Origin: Spirochaetota bacterium
Lineage (GTDB): Bacteria; Spirochaetota; UBA4802; JAFGJZ01
Reading direction: 5' to 3'
Assembly (NCBI GenBank): GCA_016934935.1
Contig: JAFGRW010000054.1
Coordinates: 81,900-145,899 of the forward strand
DNA: 64,000 nucleotides
The translations under genes and the position numbers were made by a program. Below the pieces are notes generated by a model that saw nothing but the letters and a program-made list of their open reading frames with translations, was not told where the DNA came from and did not search any database. The stretch's first letter is position 1; every line of letters begins with the position of its first letter. Below, one piece after another: positions 49,299 to 58,362 of this stretch.

Positions 49299-52097
49299 TT
49301 AACAGCTTTTAATTACAGCTGTACATCTTGAACAAAGTTCAGGATGTTCGGCGTCTTCTCCAATATTTTCAAAGTAGTTCCAACATCTGACACATTTTTT
49401 ACCATCAAATCTTTCAATTTTTATCTTACAGCTATCCATTTCGTAAAAGTTACTGTCTTTATCTTGAGCAAGAGTTATCTTTGCAACCTGCAGGAAGCCT
49501 TGCATATCTTCTGCTTTTGCGTGTGCAATATTCTTGTCGTCATCCGAGTTCATTACAATAGTAACTGATGCTTCTTGAGATTTGGAGATTATTTTTTCGT
49601 TACGTGCACGTTCCAGTGCTTTGAGAAGATCTTTTTTGACTCTCACAATGACACCGAAACTCTGCTCTATTCCGCTATTGTTATATTCTTCGGGTAATGA
49701 ATAGTAGTTTTGTGTATGAATGCTTCCTTCTTTACCGATAAAGTCCCATATCTCTTCGCTTGTAAAAGCTAAAACAGGAGCAGAAAGGGTAAGCAATGTT
49801 TTAAATATTTCGTTTATTGCTGTTTGGGTAGACCTTCGTTTCTTTGCATTACGTTGTTCGATGTAAAGAATATCTTTTGATACATCGAAATATAGTGATG
49901 ATAACTCAACAGCACAAAAGTTGAGTATGCGTCTGTATACAAGATGAAATTCAAATTTTTCGTAAGAATTTATCACTTGCTGTTGAAGTTGGTAGAGTTT
50001 GAACAAAATCCATTTATCCATATCAGCGAGTTCTTTGTAGGGTACTGTATCTTTTTCTTCATTGAAATCTGAAAGGTTTCCAATAAGAAATTTGAATGAG
50101 TTACGTATTTTCCTGTAAGAGTCGGCAACCTGTTTGAGCATGTCGTGACCTATTTTAAGATCATTACGATAATCTTCAGATGTCACCCAGAGTCTCAGTA
50201 TATCCGCGCCATATTTCTTAATAATATCTTCAGGCGGTATTACATTGCCCATTGATTTACTCATTGCTTTGCCGTTTTCATCCAGTATGAATCCATGGGT
50301 CAAAACGGTATCGTATGGAGCTCTTCCCTTTAAAGCAAGGGCAGGCCATAGAGATGATTGAAACCAGCCACGATGCTGATCACTTCCTTCAAGATAAAGG
50401 TCAGCTGGCCAACGTAATCCTTCACGGTAAGGGCTCTCTAAAACGGCAAAGTGTGAGACTCCTGAATCGAACCAAACATCAAGTATGTCGTTTTCTTTTA
50501 CAAAGGAGGTGCTTCCGCATTTACATTTTGTTCCTTCCGGTATTAGCTCGTTAATATCTTTGGTATACCATATATCGATACCTTCTGATTTGGCAAGTGA
50601 CGAAAAATGCATAAGTGATTCGGTAGAAGTCATGTTTGCTCCACATTCAGTGCAGGAAAATGAAGGTATTGGCACCCCCCACGAACGTTGGCGTGATAAA
50701 CACCAGTCAGGGCGCTGTTCTACCATTGAACGGAACCTGGATTCTCCCCATGAAGGAACCCAGTTTGTGTCTTGAACTACCTTGGAAGCTTTTTTTCTCA
50801 GATCATGAGTGTCTATTCCCAGAAACCACTGTTCGGTTGCTCTAAAGATCAGAGGTTTTTTACAACGCCAGCAGTGAGGGTATGAGTGTTCTATCTGATT
50901 CTGCTCTATAAGTGTATTGTTGCCCTTGATTATTTCGATAACCTTGTCATTTGCATCCCAGACAAGAACACCTTTCATATCGGAATACTCATCAGTGAAT
51001 CGCCCTTGGTGGTCTACAGGACAGAAAACGTCCAGTCCGTGTTGTATGCCAATATGATAGTCTTCCGCGCCATGTCCCGGCGCAGTGTGAACAATACCAG
51101 TACCCTGTTCAAGAGTAACATGATGCCCAAAGATAACTTTCGATTCGCGTTTTATAAAAGGGTGGTGTACAACAAGTTTTTCTATTTGAGATCTGCTGAT
51201 ACTGAAAGATTCAGAATGTTTTTTGCCCGTAACAGATTCAAATTGTTCAATTAATCCATCGGCCAGTAAAAGAAACTCCTCTTTAAACTTGTAAAGTGAA
51301 TATGGGAAGTCAGGATGAAAACATACGGCAAGGTTCGCCGGTAAAGTCCATGGTGTAGTTGTCCATATAACTACATGGCACTTATCAGAGTTAACTCCTT
51401 CTATGCCGATGCTGGAAGCATCAATTGCAAATTTAACGAAGATGGATTTGGAAGTGTGCATCTCATATTCTACTTCCGCCTCGGCAAGAGCGGTTTCGCA
51501 GCTTGGGCACCAGTAGATTGGTTTTTTTCCTTTAAAGATATAGCCCTGTTCAAAAAGTTCAGCAAATTTCTGTGTTATTGTTGCTTCGTAATCTTTGGTC
51601 ATTGTCTTGTATGGATTTTTATAATCTGCAAAAACACCAAGTCTTTTGAATTCGTCCCGCTGGATGTTAATAAATTCGGTTGCGTAATCACGGCAAAGAT
51701 TACGGATTGCAATCTTTTCCATATCGCGGGCTTTATCTCCTAATTTTTGTGTTACCTTGAGTTCGATAGGAAGACCATGGCAATCCCAACCGGGAATATA
51801 GGGAGTTTTGAACCCCATCATGGTTTTGTGTTTGATTATTACGTCCTTTAATATTTTATTGAGGGCGTGCCCCATATGAATGTGTCCGTTTGCATAAGGA
51901 GGGCCATCGTGCAGAATGAAGAGCTTGTTGTCGGATCGTTCAGAAAGAATTTTGTTATAAATATCGGCTTTCGCCCATTTTTTTAATATTTCCGGTTCAC
52001 GTTGAGGCAGGTTCGCGCGCATCGGAAAGTCGGTTTCGGGTAAATTTACGGTTTTTGAATAATCCATATGAGCCTCACATTCTGTTAAAGTTTGCAT
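49299..52097 (-). CDS. ileS: Isoleucyl-tRNA synthetase (ATG at 52067 also possible)
   Basis: PPYANGHIHMGHALNKILKD; KAMSKSMGN; C-terminal zinc finger CVRCWNYF...CSRC. Confidence 0.96.
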   Translation of the reverse strand: MQTLTECEAHMDYSKTVNLPETDFPMRANLPQREPEILKKWAKADIYNKILSERSDNKLFILHDGPPYANGHIHMGHALNKILKDVIIKHKTMMGFKTPYIPGWDCHGLPIELKVTQKLGDKARDMEKIAIRNLCRDYATEFINIQRDEFKRLGVFADYKNPYKTMTKDYEATITQKFAELFEQGYIFKGKKPIYWCPSCETALAEAEVEYEMHTSKSIFVKFAIDASSIGIEGVNSDKCHVVIWTTTPWTLPANLAVCFHPDFPYSLYKFKEEFLLLADGLIEQFESVTGKKHSESFSISRSQIEKLVVHHPFIKRESKVIFGHHVTLEQGTGIVHTAPGHGAEDYHIGIQHGLDVFCPVDHQGRFTDEYSDMKGVLVWDANDKVIEIIKGNNTLIEQNQIEHSYPHCWRCKKPLIFRATEQWFLGIDTHDLRKKASKVVQDTNWVPSWGESRFRSMVEQRPDWCLSRQRSWGVPIPSFSCTECGANMTSTESLMHFSSLAKSEGIDIWYTKDINELIPEGTKCKCGSTSFVKENDILDVWFDSGVSHFAVLESPYREGLRWPADLYLEGSDQHRGWFQSSLWPALALKGRAPYDTVLTHGFILDENGKAMSKSMGNVIPPEDIIKKYGADILRLWVTSEDYRNDLKIGHDMLKQVADSYRKIRNSFKFLIGNLSDFNEEKDTVPYKELADMDKWILFKLYQLQQQVINSYEKFEFHLVYRRILNFCAVELSSLYFDVSKDILYIEQRNAKKRRSTQTAINEIFKTLLTLSAPVLAFTSEEIWDFIGKEGSIHTQNYYSLPEEYNNSGIEQSFGVIVRVKKDLLKALERARNEKIISKSQEASVTIVMNSDDDKNIAHAKAEDMQGFLQVAKITLAQDKDSNFYEMDSCKIKIERFDGKKCVRCWNYFENIGEDAEHPELCSRCTAVIKSC

Positions 52098-52234
52098 TAA
52101 AAACTTTTCTACAGGTGTTATTTGTCAACCAGTTTTTATGAGTCGCCGTCATTGAAAATTTTTTCAGGTAGTAAATATATGAAGACTATTATTGCCTGTT
52201 TTTTCCTGTTTAGGTAAGAATGAAAGGATTTATA

Positions 52235-52309
52235 ATAGGGAACTTCGAAAAATTACTATGTTCCAGAGGGCAACCTAGTTGAAAAGTAAATTCTAGAGGT
52301 TGCCAATAG
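52235..52309 (+). repeat. Copy of dispersed structured repeat family (short form)
   Basis: ATAGGGAACTTCGAAAAATTACTATGTTCCAGAGGGCAAC...GAGGTTGCCAATAG; near-identical start to 63495 copy. Confidence 0.8.
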
Positions 52310-52368
52310 TTGAAATTGAATTATCAAGGCGACACGTATAAAGTGTCAGCATAAAAAGGAATTGATTA

Positions 52369-52890
52369 ATGAGAAAACTAAGACATGATGAAATAGTAGC
52401 ATTTCAGAAAATTCAGTCTGATAAAAATAGGCGATTTCCTGTTTCTGCTGTTTTGGAGAACATCCGCAGTTTGCATAATGTAGGTTCCATGTTCCGTACG
52501 GCTGATGGCGCAGGATTAAACAAACTTTATCTTTGCGGTTTTACTGGAGCTCCGCCTCGTCCTGAAATTGAGAAAAGTGCTTTGGGAAGCACTGATTATG
52601 TAAACTGGGAACGGCAAGAGGAGACATTAACTTTGATACGGCAACTTAAATCCATGGGTGAACAGATTGTTGTATTTGAACATTGTGAACAGGCGAAGAG
52701 TTATAATCGGATCGAGTACCGATACCCCTGTGTGCTTGTTTTCGGAAACGAAGTGAATGGAGTATCGTCTGAAGTATGCGCTTTGGCGGACGAGACTGTG
52801 CTTATTCCAATGTATGGCAGTAAACAGTCGCTTAATGTTTCAGTATCGTTTGGTATAGGAGTTTACAATGCTATCGCATCTTTGTCCTGA
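52369..52890 (+). CDS. TrmH-family RNA 2'-O-methyltransferase
   Basis: LENIRSLHNVGSMFRTADGAG; LVFGNEVNGVS; IPMYGSKQSLNVSVSFGI. Confidence 0.93.
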   Translation: MRKLRHDEIVAFQKIQSDKNRRFPVSAVLENIRSLHNVGSMFRTADGAGLNKLYLCGFTGAPPRPEIEKSALGSTDYVNWERQEETLTLIRQLKSMGEQIVVFEHCEQAKSYNRIEYRYPCVLVFGNEVNGVSSEVCALADETVLIPMYGSKQSLNVSVSFGIGVYNAIASLS

Positions 52891-53111
52891 TTTCTGGAGC
52901 GGCTATGCCGTTTAAAATATAATAAAAAATTTTTTCGTATTCCCCGTGGGGTTTTTAGCTTGTGCTAAAAGCTTATTGTTCTGATAAGAGCAACCTGCAA
53001 GGACAAGTCCCGCTGCTCACTCGTCCAGCACCACTTTGGAAACACAAAGTGGTGCTGGACTGCTCGCATATGCGCCTGGTTATAACGTTAATTATTAGAG
53101 ATTATCAATAG
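52891..53111 (+). repeat. Copy of dispersed repeat family, right portion, abutting trmH stop, with an additional 16-bp-stem hairpin
   Basis: TTTCTGGAGCGGCTATGCCGTTTAAA...TTGTTCTGATAAGAGCAACCTGCAAGGACAAG...GTTAATTATTAGAGATTATCAATAG. Confidence 0.75.
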
Positions 53112-53125
53112 ACAATTTACCGAAT

Positions 53126-54019
53126 TTAGAATCTTTTTGCACGTTGATGGCAATATGGATACTTGCCATTTTTTTCGTAATATCGTCTATGGTAATCTTC
53201 GGCAGGATAAAAATCTTTGGCAGGAAGTATACTGGTAATCGCGTCTATTCCATTGTTTCTTAATATATTAATTAAGGTTTCGGCAACGACTTTTTGTTTA
53301 TCATCAGTATAAAAAATTGCAGACATGTATTGCTCGCCAATGTCTGGCCCCTGACCATCTTTTTGTGAGGGGTCGTGTATCTCAAAAAAAAGCTCTGCAA
53401 GTTTATTGTAGCTGATTTTTGATGGGTCGTATATGATTTCGACTGCTTCAACATGCCCTGTTTTACCCGAACAAACCTCTTCGTAGGTGGGTTTATCTGT
53501 TTTGCCACCTGTGTATCCCGGCATTGTCGAAACAACACCTTCAATATTCAGGAAATGGTATTCAATGCCCCAAAAACAGCCACCTGCAAAGATCGCCCTC
53601 TCGTAATTCTTGCTGGAATCAGATGTTTTTCCTTTAGTTATTGCCAGATTGTTATCACTTATCTCTTTCAGTGGAATAAACTTCATGGATATTGAATTTA
53701 CACAATGCCTTACGTTTTTGCTGGTAAAGCCCTCCCCTTTAAAGATATGTCCAAGATGCCCACCGCAATTAGCACATACTATTTCAGTTCGCATGCCATC
53801 TTTGTCAGCAATTTCCTGGACTGCGCCTTCTATTTGATCGTCAAAGGAGGGCCAGCCACAGTCTGATTTGAATTTTGCCGTTGATTGGTATAATGGATTA
53901 TCACATTGTTTGCAAACATATATTCCTGGTTCATTAAGATATGTATATTCACCTGTAAACGGAGGCTCTGTTCCTTTTCCAATTATAACATACTTTTCAG
54001 CTTCGGTCAGTTTTTTCAT
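53126..54019 (-). CDS. msrBA: Bifunctional peptide methionine sulfoxide reductase MsrB-MsrA
   Basis: MsrB CGWPSFDDQI, RHCVNSIS; MsrA AIFAGGCFWGIEYHF, MPGYTGG; start refined to ATG 54019 because the ORF upstream is repeat sequence. Confidence 0.93.
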   Translation of the reverse strand: MKKLTEAEKYVIIGKGTEPPFTGEYTYLNEPGIYVCKQCDNPLYQSTAKFKSDCGWPSFDDQIEGAVQEIADKDGMRTEIVCANCGGHLGHIFKGEGFTSKNVRHCVNSISMKFIPLKEISDNNLAITKGKTSDSSKNYERAIFAGGCFWGIEYHFLNIEGVVSTMPGYTGGKTDKPTYEEVCSGKTGHVEAVEIIYDPSKISYNKLAELFFEIHDPSQKDGQGPDIGEQYMSAIFYTDDKQKVVAETLINILRNNGIDAITSILPAKDFYPAEDYHRRYYEKNGKYPYCHQRAKRF

Positions 54020-54029
54020 TTTGTACATC

Positions 54030-54080
54030 CCTTTAAGCGGCATAGCCGTTCCTAAAATGGTAATTTTAGAAGTTTCCTGT
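54030..54080 (-). repeat. Partial copy (left portion, minus orientation) of dispersed repeat family
   Basis: Reverse complement AGGAAACTTCTAAAATTACCATTTTAGGAACGGCTATGCCGCTTAAAGG. Confidence 0.7.
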
Positions 54081-54293
54081 TAGTACTTAGCCTGGTATTC
54101 TTTTGTGTGTAATACAGGGATTAAGTTACAAAAAGGCAATGGGGTAAAGGTGACAATTTATAATGAATAAACTGGAAAGGATTTAATATTACAAACAAAG
54201 TTTTAATGCTGAATATTGCGATATTAATTATAAAATTAAAAATATCAATGAATTACATGACGGGTTCTGTGATAAAGGAATATAATTTACAAA

Positions 54294-54854
54294 TTAAAAT
54301 ATCGCTGTTCCATCCTGTTTTATGTGAAATTCGGTTTTGCATCCCGGGCATATATAGTCGCCAGGACGATAAACCCTTACTAATGCACTGCATGTGGCAC
54401 ATTCTATTACAAGTGGAGAAGGGAAGTCCAGGATGTCTTGACTGTCTATATTAATTACAGGTTCCTCGGAACGAACAAGATCTTGGTCACGGTACGATGG
54501 AGCGGGTGATTGTTTGAAAAGAGATCCCTTGATTGCTTCAATCGCCTGATTCTTATCAGGATAAACCGCAATAAACTTGGCAATTTTTAATATTGAAAAA
54601 AGAGATGTTATTTCCCGGTTGATTCCGCATAAGACCAGAGTTCCTCCTTCCTTGTTCATTTTGCTACTCCATAAAAGCAGAAAACTGATTCCGTATGAGG
54701 TTACAAATGTCATCTGTTTGCAATCTAGTATTACTCTTTTCTTGCCGTTTGCAATCAGGGAATTGAGGTTTGCTTCCAGTGCTACGGCTGTTTCTCCATT
54801 TAGTTTCCCTTCTATATCAATTGTGATTATATGTTCATTGGTAATCGCGCTCAT
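54294..54854 (-). CDS. STAS-domain protein with C-terminal zinc-ribbon-like motif
   Basis: ILDCKQMTFVTSYGISFLLLWSSKMNKEGGTLVLCGI; CATCSALVRVYRPGDYICPGCKTEF. Confidence 0.82.
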   Translation of the reverse strand: MSAITNEHIITIDIEGKLNGETAVALEANLNSLIANGKKRVILDCKQMTFVTSYGISFLLLWSSKMNKEGGTLVLCGINREITSLFSILKIAKFIAVYPDKNQAIEAIKGSLFKQSPAPSYRDQDLVRSEEPVINIDSQDILDFPSPLVIECATCSALVRVYRPGDYICPGCKTEFHIKQDGTAIF

Positions 54855-54858
54855 GATA

Positions 54859-55734
54859 TCAGTTTCCTCTTTTTTTTATAGGTATTGCATCAAGAATTAC
54901 CGGTTCGACTCCGGACTGTAACGGTCGTACGTCTCTGCGAAAATTTGACTTATTCATGTCAGGAGCCGGGCTTAAATCCGGTTGCAAGGCTGATTCACAA
55001 ATAATGTTTGATGAATTTGTCTGTTTGCATCTTAATACTGTATAAAGCAAAACAGCAATTAACGAAGCAATAATCAGAGACATCGCGAAAATAATATATT
55101 TGATATTCGTTAATCGCGTAAGCTGGTTATTGATAAAGCTGTATAATGATTTTTTGGAGTAAATTATTGCAATGACACCTTCTCCATTGTCCGAGCTTAC
55201 GAATCTACGGCTGAATAATGTTCCGTTTTTGTCAATATCACTGATTATGTAATGCTTGAGTCTTTCAGTTTCCTTTTTATTAAAAGGAGGTTTGTAGTCA
55301 ATAATGTAATAGTCTGATTGAAAAGTCGAGTCAAGATTGATTGATACTGGTTGGAAAATAAGATCTATATTATATACAAATTCGTCTGTGGCAATATTTC
55401 CTGACAATCTTTCCATTTCTCCGAGTTTGGAGTGTCCGAGCAGAGTACCGTCTTTAAGAGCGATAATAATATTTTTGTCCTGGTTTTTTGACGGCACGAG
55501 CAGGGTGTCTGCTATTTTTTTTATATCATTGCTGGACTTATTGTTAATTGAGTTTAAAATATTATTAATTATTTTTTCATTGTCGGTTGCTGTTTTTCTT
55601 TCTTTTGATTCTATCGCAAGACGTAAAGAATTAAGAAAATTTAGTTCATATATTTTATAAACTGATAAGCCTCCTGTTAAGAAAATAAAAAGAAGGGTAG
55701 TTATTGCGATAAATAAAGATTTTGTTTTTTTCAT
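54859..55734 (-). CDS. Membrane protein with N-terminal TM, extracytoplasmic region and second TM (sensor-like)
   Basis: TM segments SLFIAITTLLFIFLTGGLSVY and YIIFAMSLIIASLIAVLLYTVL; directly upstream of STAS gene. Confidence 0.65.
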   Translation of the reverse strand: MKKTKSLFIAITTLLFIFLTGGLSVYKIYELNFLNSLRLAIESKERKTATDNEKIINNILNSINNKSSNDIKKIADTLLVPSKNQDKNIIIALKDGTLLGHSKLGEMERLSGNIATDEFVYNIDLIFQPVSINLDSTFQSDYYIIDYKPPFNKKETERLKHYIISDIDKNGTLFSRRFVSSDNGEGVIAIIYSKKSLYSFINNQLTRLTNIKYIIFAMSLIIASLIAVLLYTVLRCKQTNSSNIICESALQPDLSPAPDMNKSNFRRDVRPLQSGVEPVILDAIPIKKRGN

Positions 55735-55956
55735 GACTATTTCTTCTTTACTTGGATTACTGTATATACTGTTAATAGTATCGGACATTATAATTATTTA
55801 CACAAGAAAAGTTATAATATTTCCCTATTGCCGAAAATTAAAAAATTGATTGTTGCTTTATATTATCAGGCCGTTCTTTTTCAGAATATATTATTATTTT
55901 ACAGTTTCCTGCAACAAAAATAGTGAATAAATCAGTAACGAAAGTTAATTTGCAGT

Positions 55957-56484
55957 TTAAAGAATTGATCCAAATTTCTGAGGAACGGTATCAGTATTGA
56001 AATAGAGCTCAGAGTTCTCTCTGTCGTATCTTATACCAATAGTATTGAAGAAATGCCTTAATATGGTTATCGATGGAGAAAAAATACCTGGGTAAAATGA
56101 TCCAGCGGTTAAAAAGACTATACCTGATCTTTCCGGGTTTTTTTTAATTTTCTTCCAAAATAGAGGTTGTGTGCGGTCGATAAAAGCTTTCAGGTGAGAG
56201 GGAAGTGAACTGAAATATATGGGTGAGCTTATAAAAATATTTTTGCAATCTTCTAGAATTGGATAAAATTTCTGCATATCATCTTTTATTACGCATTTTC
56301 CAGAAGTGGCACACAAGCCGCAGCCATTACAGGGGGATATGCTGTATTGTGACAGATTACAGTGTATAATCTCCGGGATCTCTTTATTTACTAACGAATT
56401 AACATGGTTGTCCAGCAGTGATGAAGAAAACGATGATTCGGCCGGACTTCCATAAATTACTAAGATTTTATTGTTCAGATTCAT
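55957..56484 (-). CDS. NADPH-dependent FMN reductase / flavodoxin-fold protein
   Basis: [62 protein letters not shown]. Confidence 0.85.
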   Translation of the reverse strand: MNLNNKILVIYGSPAESSFSSSLLDNHVNSLVNKEIPEIIHCNLSQYSISPCNGCGLCATSGKCVIKDDMQKFYPILEDCKNIFISSPIYFSSLPSHLKAFIDRTQPLFWKKIKKNPERSGIVFLTAGSFYPGIFSPSITILRHFFNTIGIRYDRENSELYFNTDTVPQKFGSIL

Positions 56485-57478
56485 CTTTTATACGAGCAAA
56501 TATCATTCTTCCGGCAGTAGTCTGCAGAACAGAAGTAACCAGGACATCAACTTCTTCGTTCATATGACGGCGTCCGTTTTCAACTACTATCATTGTTCCG
56601 TCATCAAGGTAGCCTATTGCCTGATTTTGATCTTTGCCTTCCTTAATTAGTGCTACATGCATCTGTTCACCCGGCAAAACTATAGGCTTGAGAGAATTAG
56701 AGAGCTGGTTAATATTTAAAACGGAAACTCCGTGAAACTCGGCAACTTTGTTAAGGTTAAAATCGTTGGTAACAACCTTAGCTTTCATTACCTTGGCCAG
56801 TTTTACAAGTTTGGCATCAACTTCGTTGATATCGTAAAAATCCATATCAGAAATCTTGACTTTGATTGAGTGATCTTTTTGCATTTTATTTAAAATATCC
56901 AGCCCGCGTCGGCCTCGGTTGCGTTTGATGCTATCAGCAGAATCGGCAATCATTTGCAGTTCATTCAAAACAAAGTTTGGGATAACAAGGATGCCCTCAA
57001 GAAATCCTGTATCGCAGATATCAGCAATACGTCCGTCAATAATAACGCTTGTATCGAGGATTTTGTATGATATTGCACCATCATCTTCGCCTGATCCTGC
57101 GGGAATGATTTTGTCAAAGAAAGATATTTCTTCGTTATTTATTACAATAACCATCATTATGAAAAATCCGATTATGTGATACAGGATAGTTTTAACAAAA
57201 GGAATGAATGTAAAGTACTCTTCAAGGTTAAGCATTGAGAGACCGTTAATAACCAGCAAAGAGATTGAAAAACCGGTCAAAAGGCCGGTTATCGCAGAAA
57301 TTAAAGTTCTTGTACTACAAGTATGTGATACATACTCCATAAGTATCAGAAAGGGGATCGATAAGATAAATCCGGCAGAGCCTGCGATTATTGCATGTAT
57401 TGCGGATGATGAGATGAGAAAAAGGGCTGGAACAGCCGTACTAAGTACAATGAACAATAAGCGTAAAAAAAGTATCAT
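56468..57478 (-). CDS. PIN/TRAM-domain membrane protein (YacL-like)
   Basis: Four N-terminal TMs; [50 protein letters not shown]-terminal TRAM-like. Confidence 0.92.
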   Translation of the reverse strand: MILFLRLLFIVLSTAVPALFLISSSAIHAIIAGSAGFILSIPFLILMEYVSHTCSTRTLISAITGLLTGFSISLLVINGLSMLNLEEYFTFIPFVKTILYHIIGFFIMMVIVINNEEISFFDKIIPAGSGEDDGAISYKILDTSVIIDGRIADICDTGFLEGILVIPNFVLNELQMIADSADSIKRNRGRRGLDILNKMQKDHSIKVKISDMDFYDINEVDAKLVKLAKVMKAKVVTNDFNLNKVAEFHGVSVLNINQLSNSLKPIVLPGEQMHVALIKEGKDQNQAIGYLDDGTMIVVENGRRHMNEEVDVLVTSVLQTTAGRMIFARIKDESEQ

Positions 57479-57701
57479 AGAATTGCTCCTGATTAAATAA
57501 ATAGGTATAGTCAAATATTCTAAATTTCTTGGAAGTGACCGGAATTTTGATCAAAGCAAAAACATCGGTAATCTATTAGTGTCAGATTACCTGATATTTT
57601 GCAATTATAAAAATTATAAGTAGAAGAAAGTTGGTGGTGTAGAAATAATCAGGCAGCTTTATGAGTTAACAGTATAAAGGTTCAATGATTCAGGACGGTT
57701 T

Positions 57702-58184
57702 TTAACTGTCTGACAGTGCTTCTGAAACCAGATCACCCGCTTCTTCTATGTCTACATTTTTTGTTAATGCAACTTCGTGCATAACCAGATTATAGGCGTT
57801 TTCATATAGTTTACGTTCCATGATGGAAAGTTCTTTCTCGCGCCCTCTACGAAAAAGATCACGGGCGACTTCAGCTACCTGAAATATTGAACCGCTTTTT
57901 ACTTTTTCAATATTGTTTTGGTATCGTAATTTCCAATCGTTTTCTTTTATTGTCTCACCCGAGCTTAGATGGGATAGGGCTTTTTTTATCTCTGATTTGG
58001 AAATAATTTTGCGTAAACCAACCTCTTCAGCCTTATCTACAGGAATCATCACCTTCATTCCGCTATTTATTATCTGTATGATATAGTATTTCGTAGTTTG
58101 ACCTAACACTTCCTTATCTTCTATTTCATCTATAAGACCCACCCCGTGCATGGGGTATACAACCTTTTCGCCTTTTTTGAACAT
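57702..58184 (-). CDS. CarD-family transcriptional regulator
   Basis: [48 protein letters not shown]. Confidence 0.93.
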   Translation of the reverse strand: MFKKGEKVVYPMHGVGLIDEIEDKEVLGQTTKYYIIQIINSGMKVMIPVDKAEEVGLRKIISKSEIKKALSHLSSGETIKENDWKLRYQNNIEKVKSGSIFQVAEVARDLFRRGREKELSIMERKLYENAYNLVMHEVALTKNVDIEEAGDLVSEALSDS

Positions 58185-58362
58185 TCAGTTCTCCCTCTGA
58201 TAAACGGTATAAAAAAATTTAAGCGGGTAATAATGTAGCATTTTTGATTGAAATCCCGTTTGGTTAGCCATTATAAAAAAAATGGGTTAAAAAATCAAGA
58301 TATTCATTGATGTTCATGCAATTAATTGATCAAAATGTATAATACAATGAATTATCTAAAAT

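Noticed and set aside
49344-51743. Multiple plus-strand ORFs antisense to ileS
   Set aside because: ileS motifs are unambiguous on the minus strand; antisense ORFs lack coding signatures.
53023-53060. Hairpin interpreted as the trmH or msrBA intrinsic terminator
   Set aside because: No U-tract on either strand and it lies inside a repeat element; terminator function not supported.
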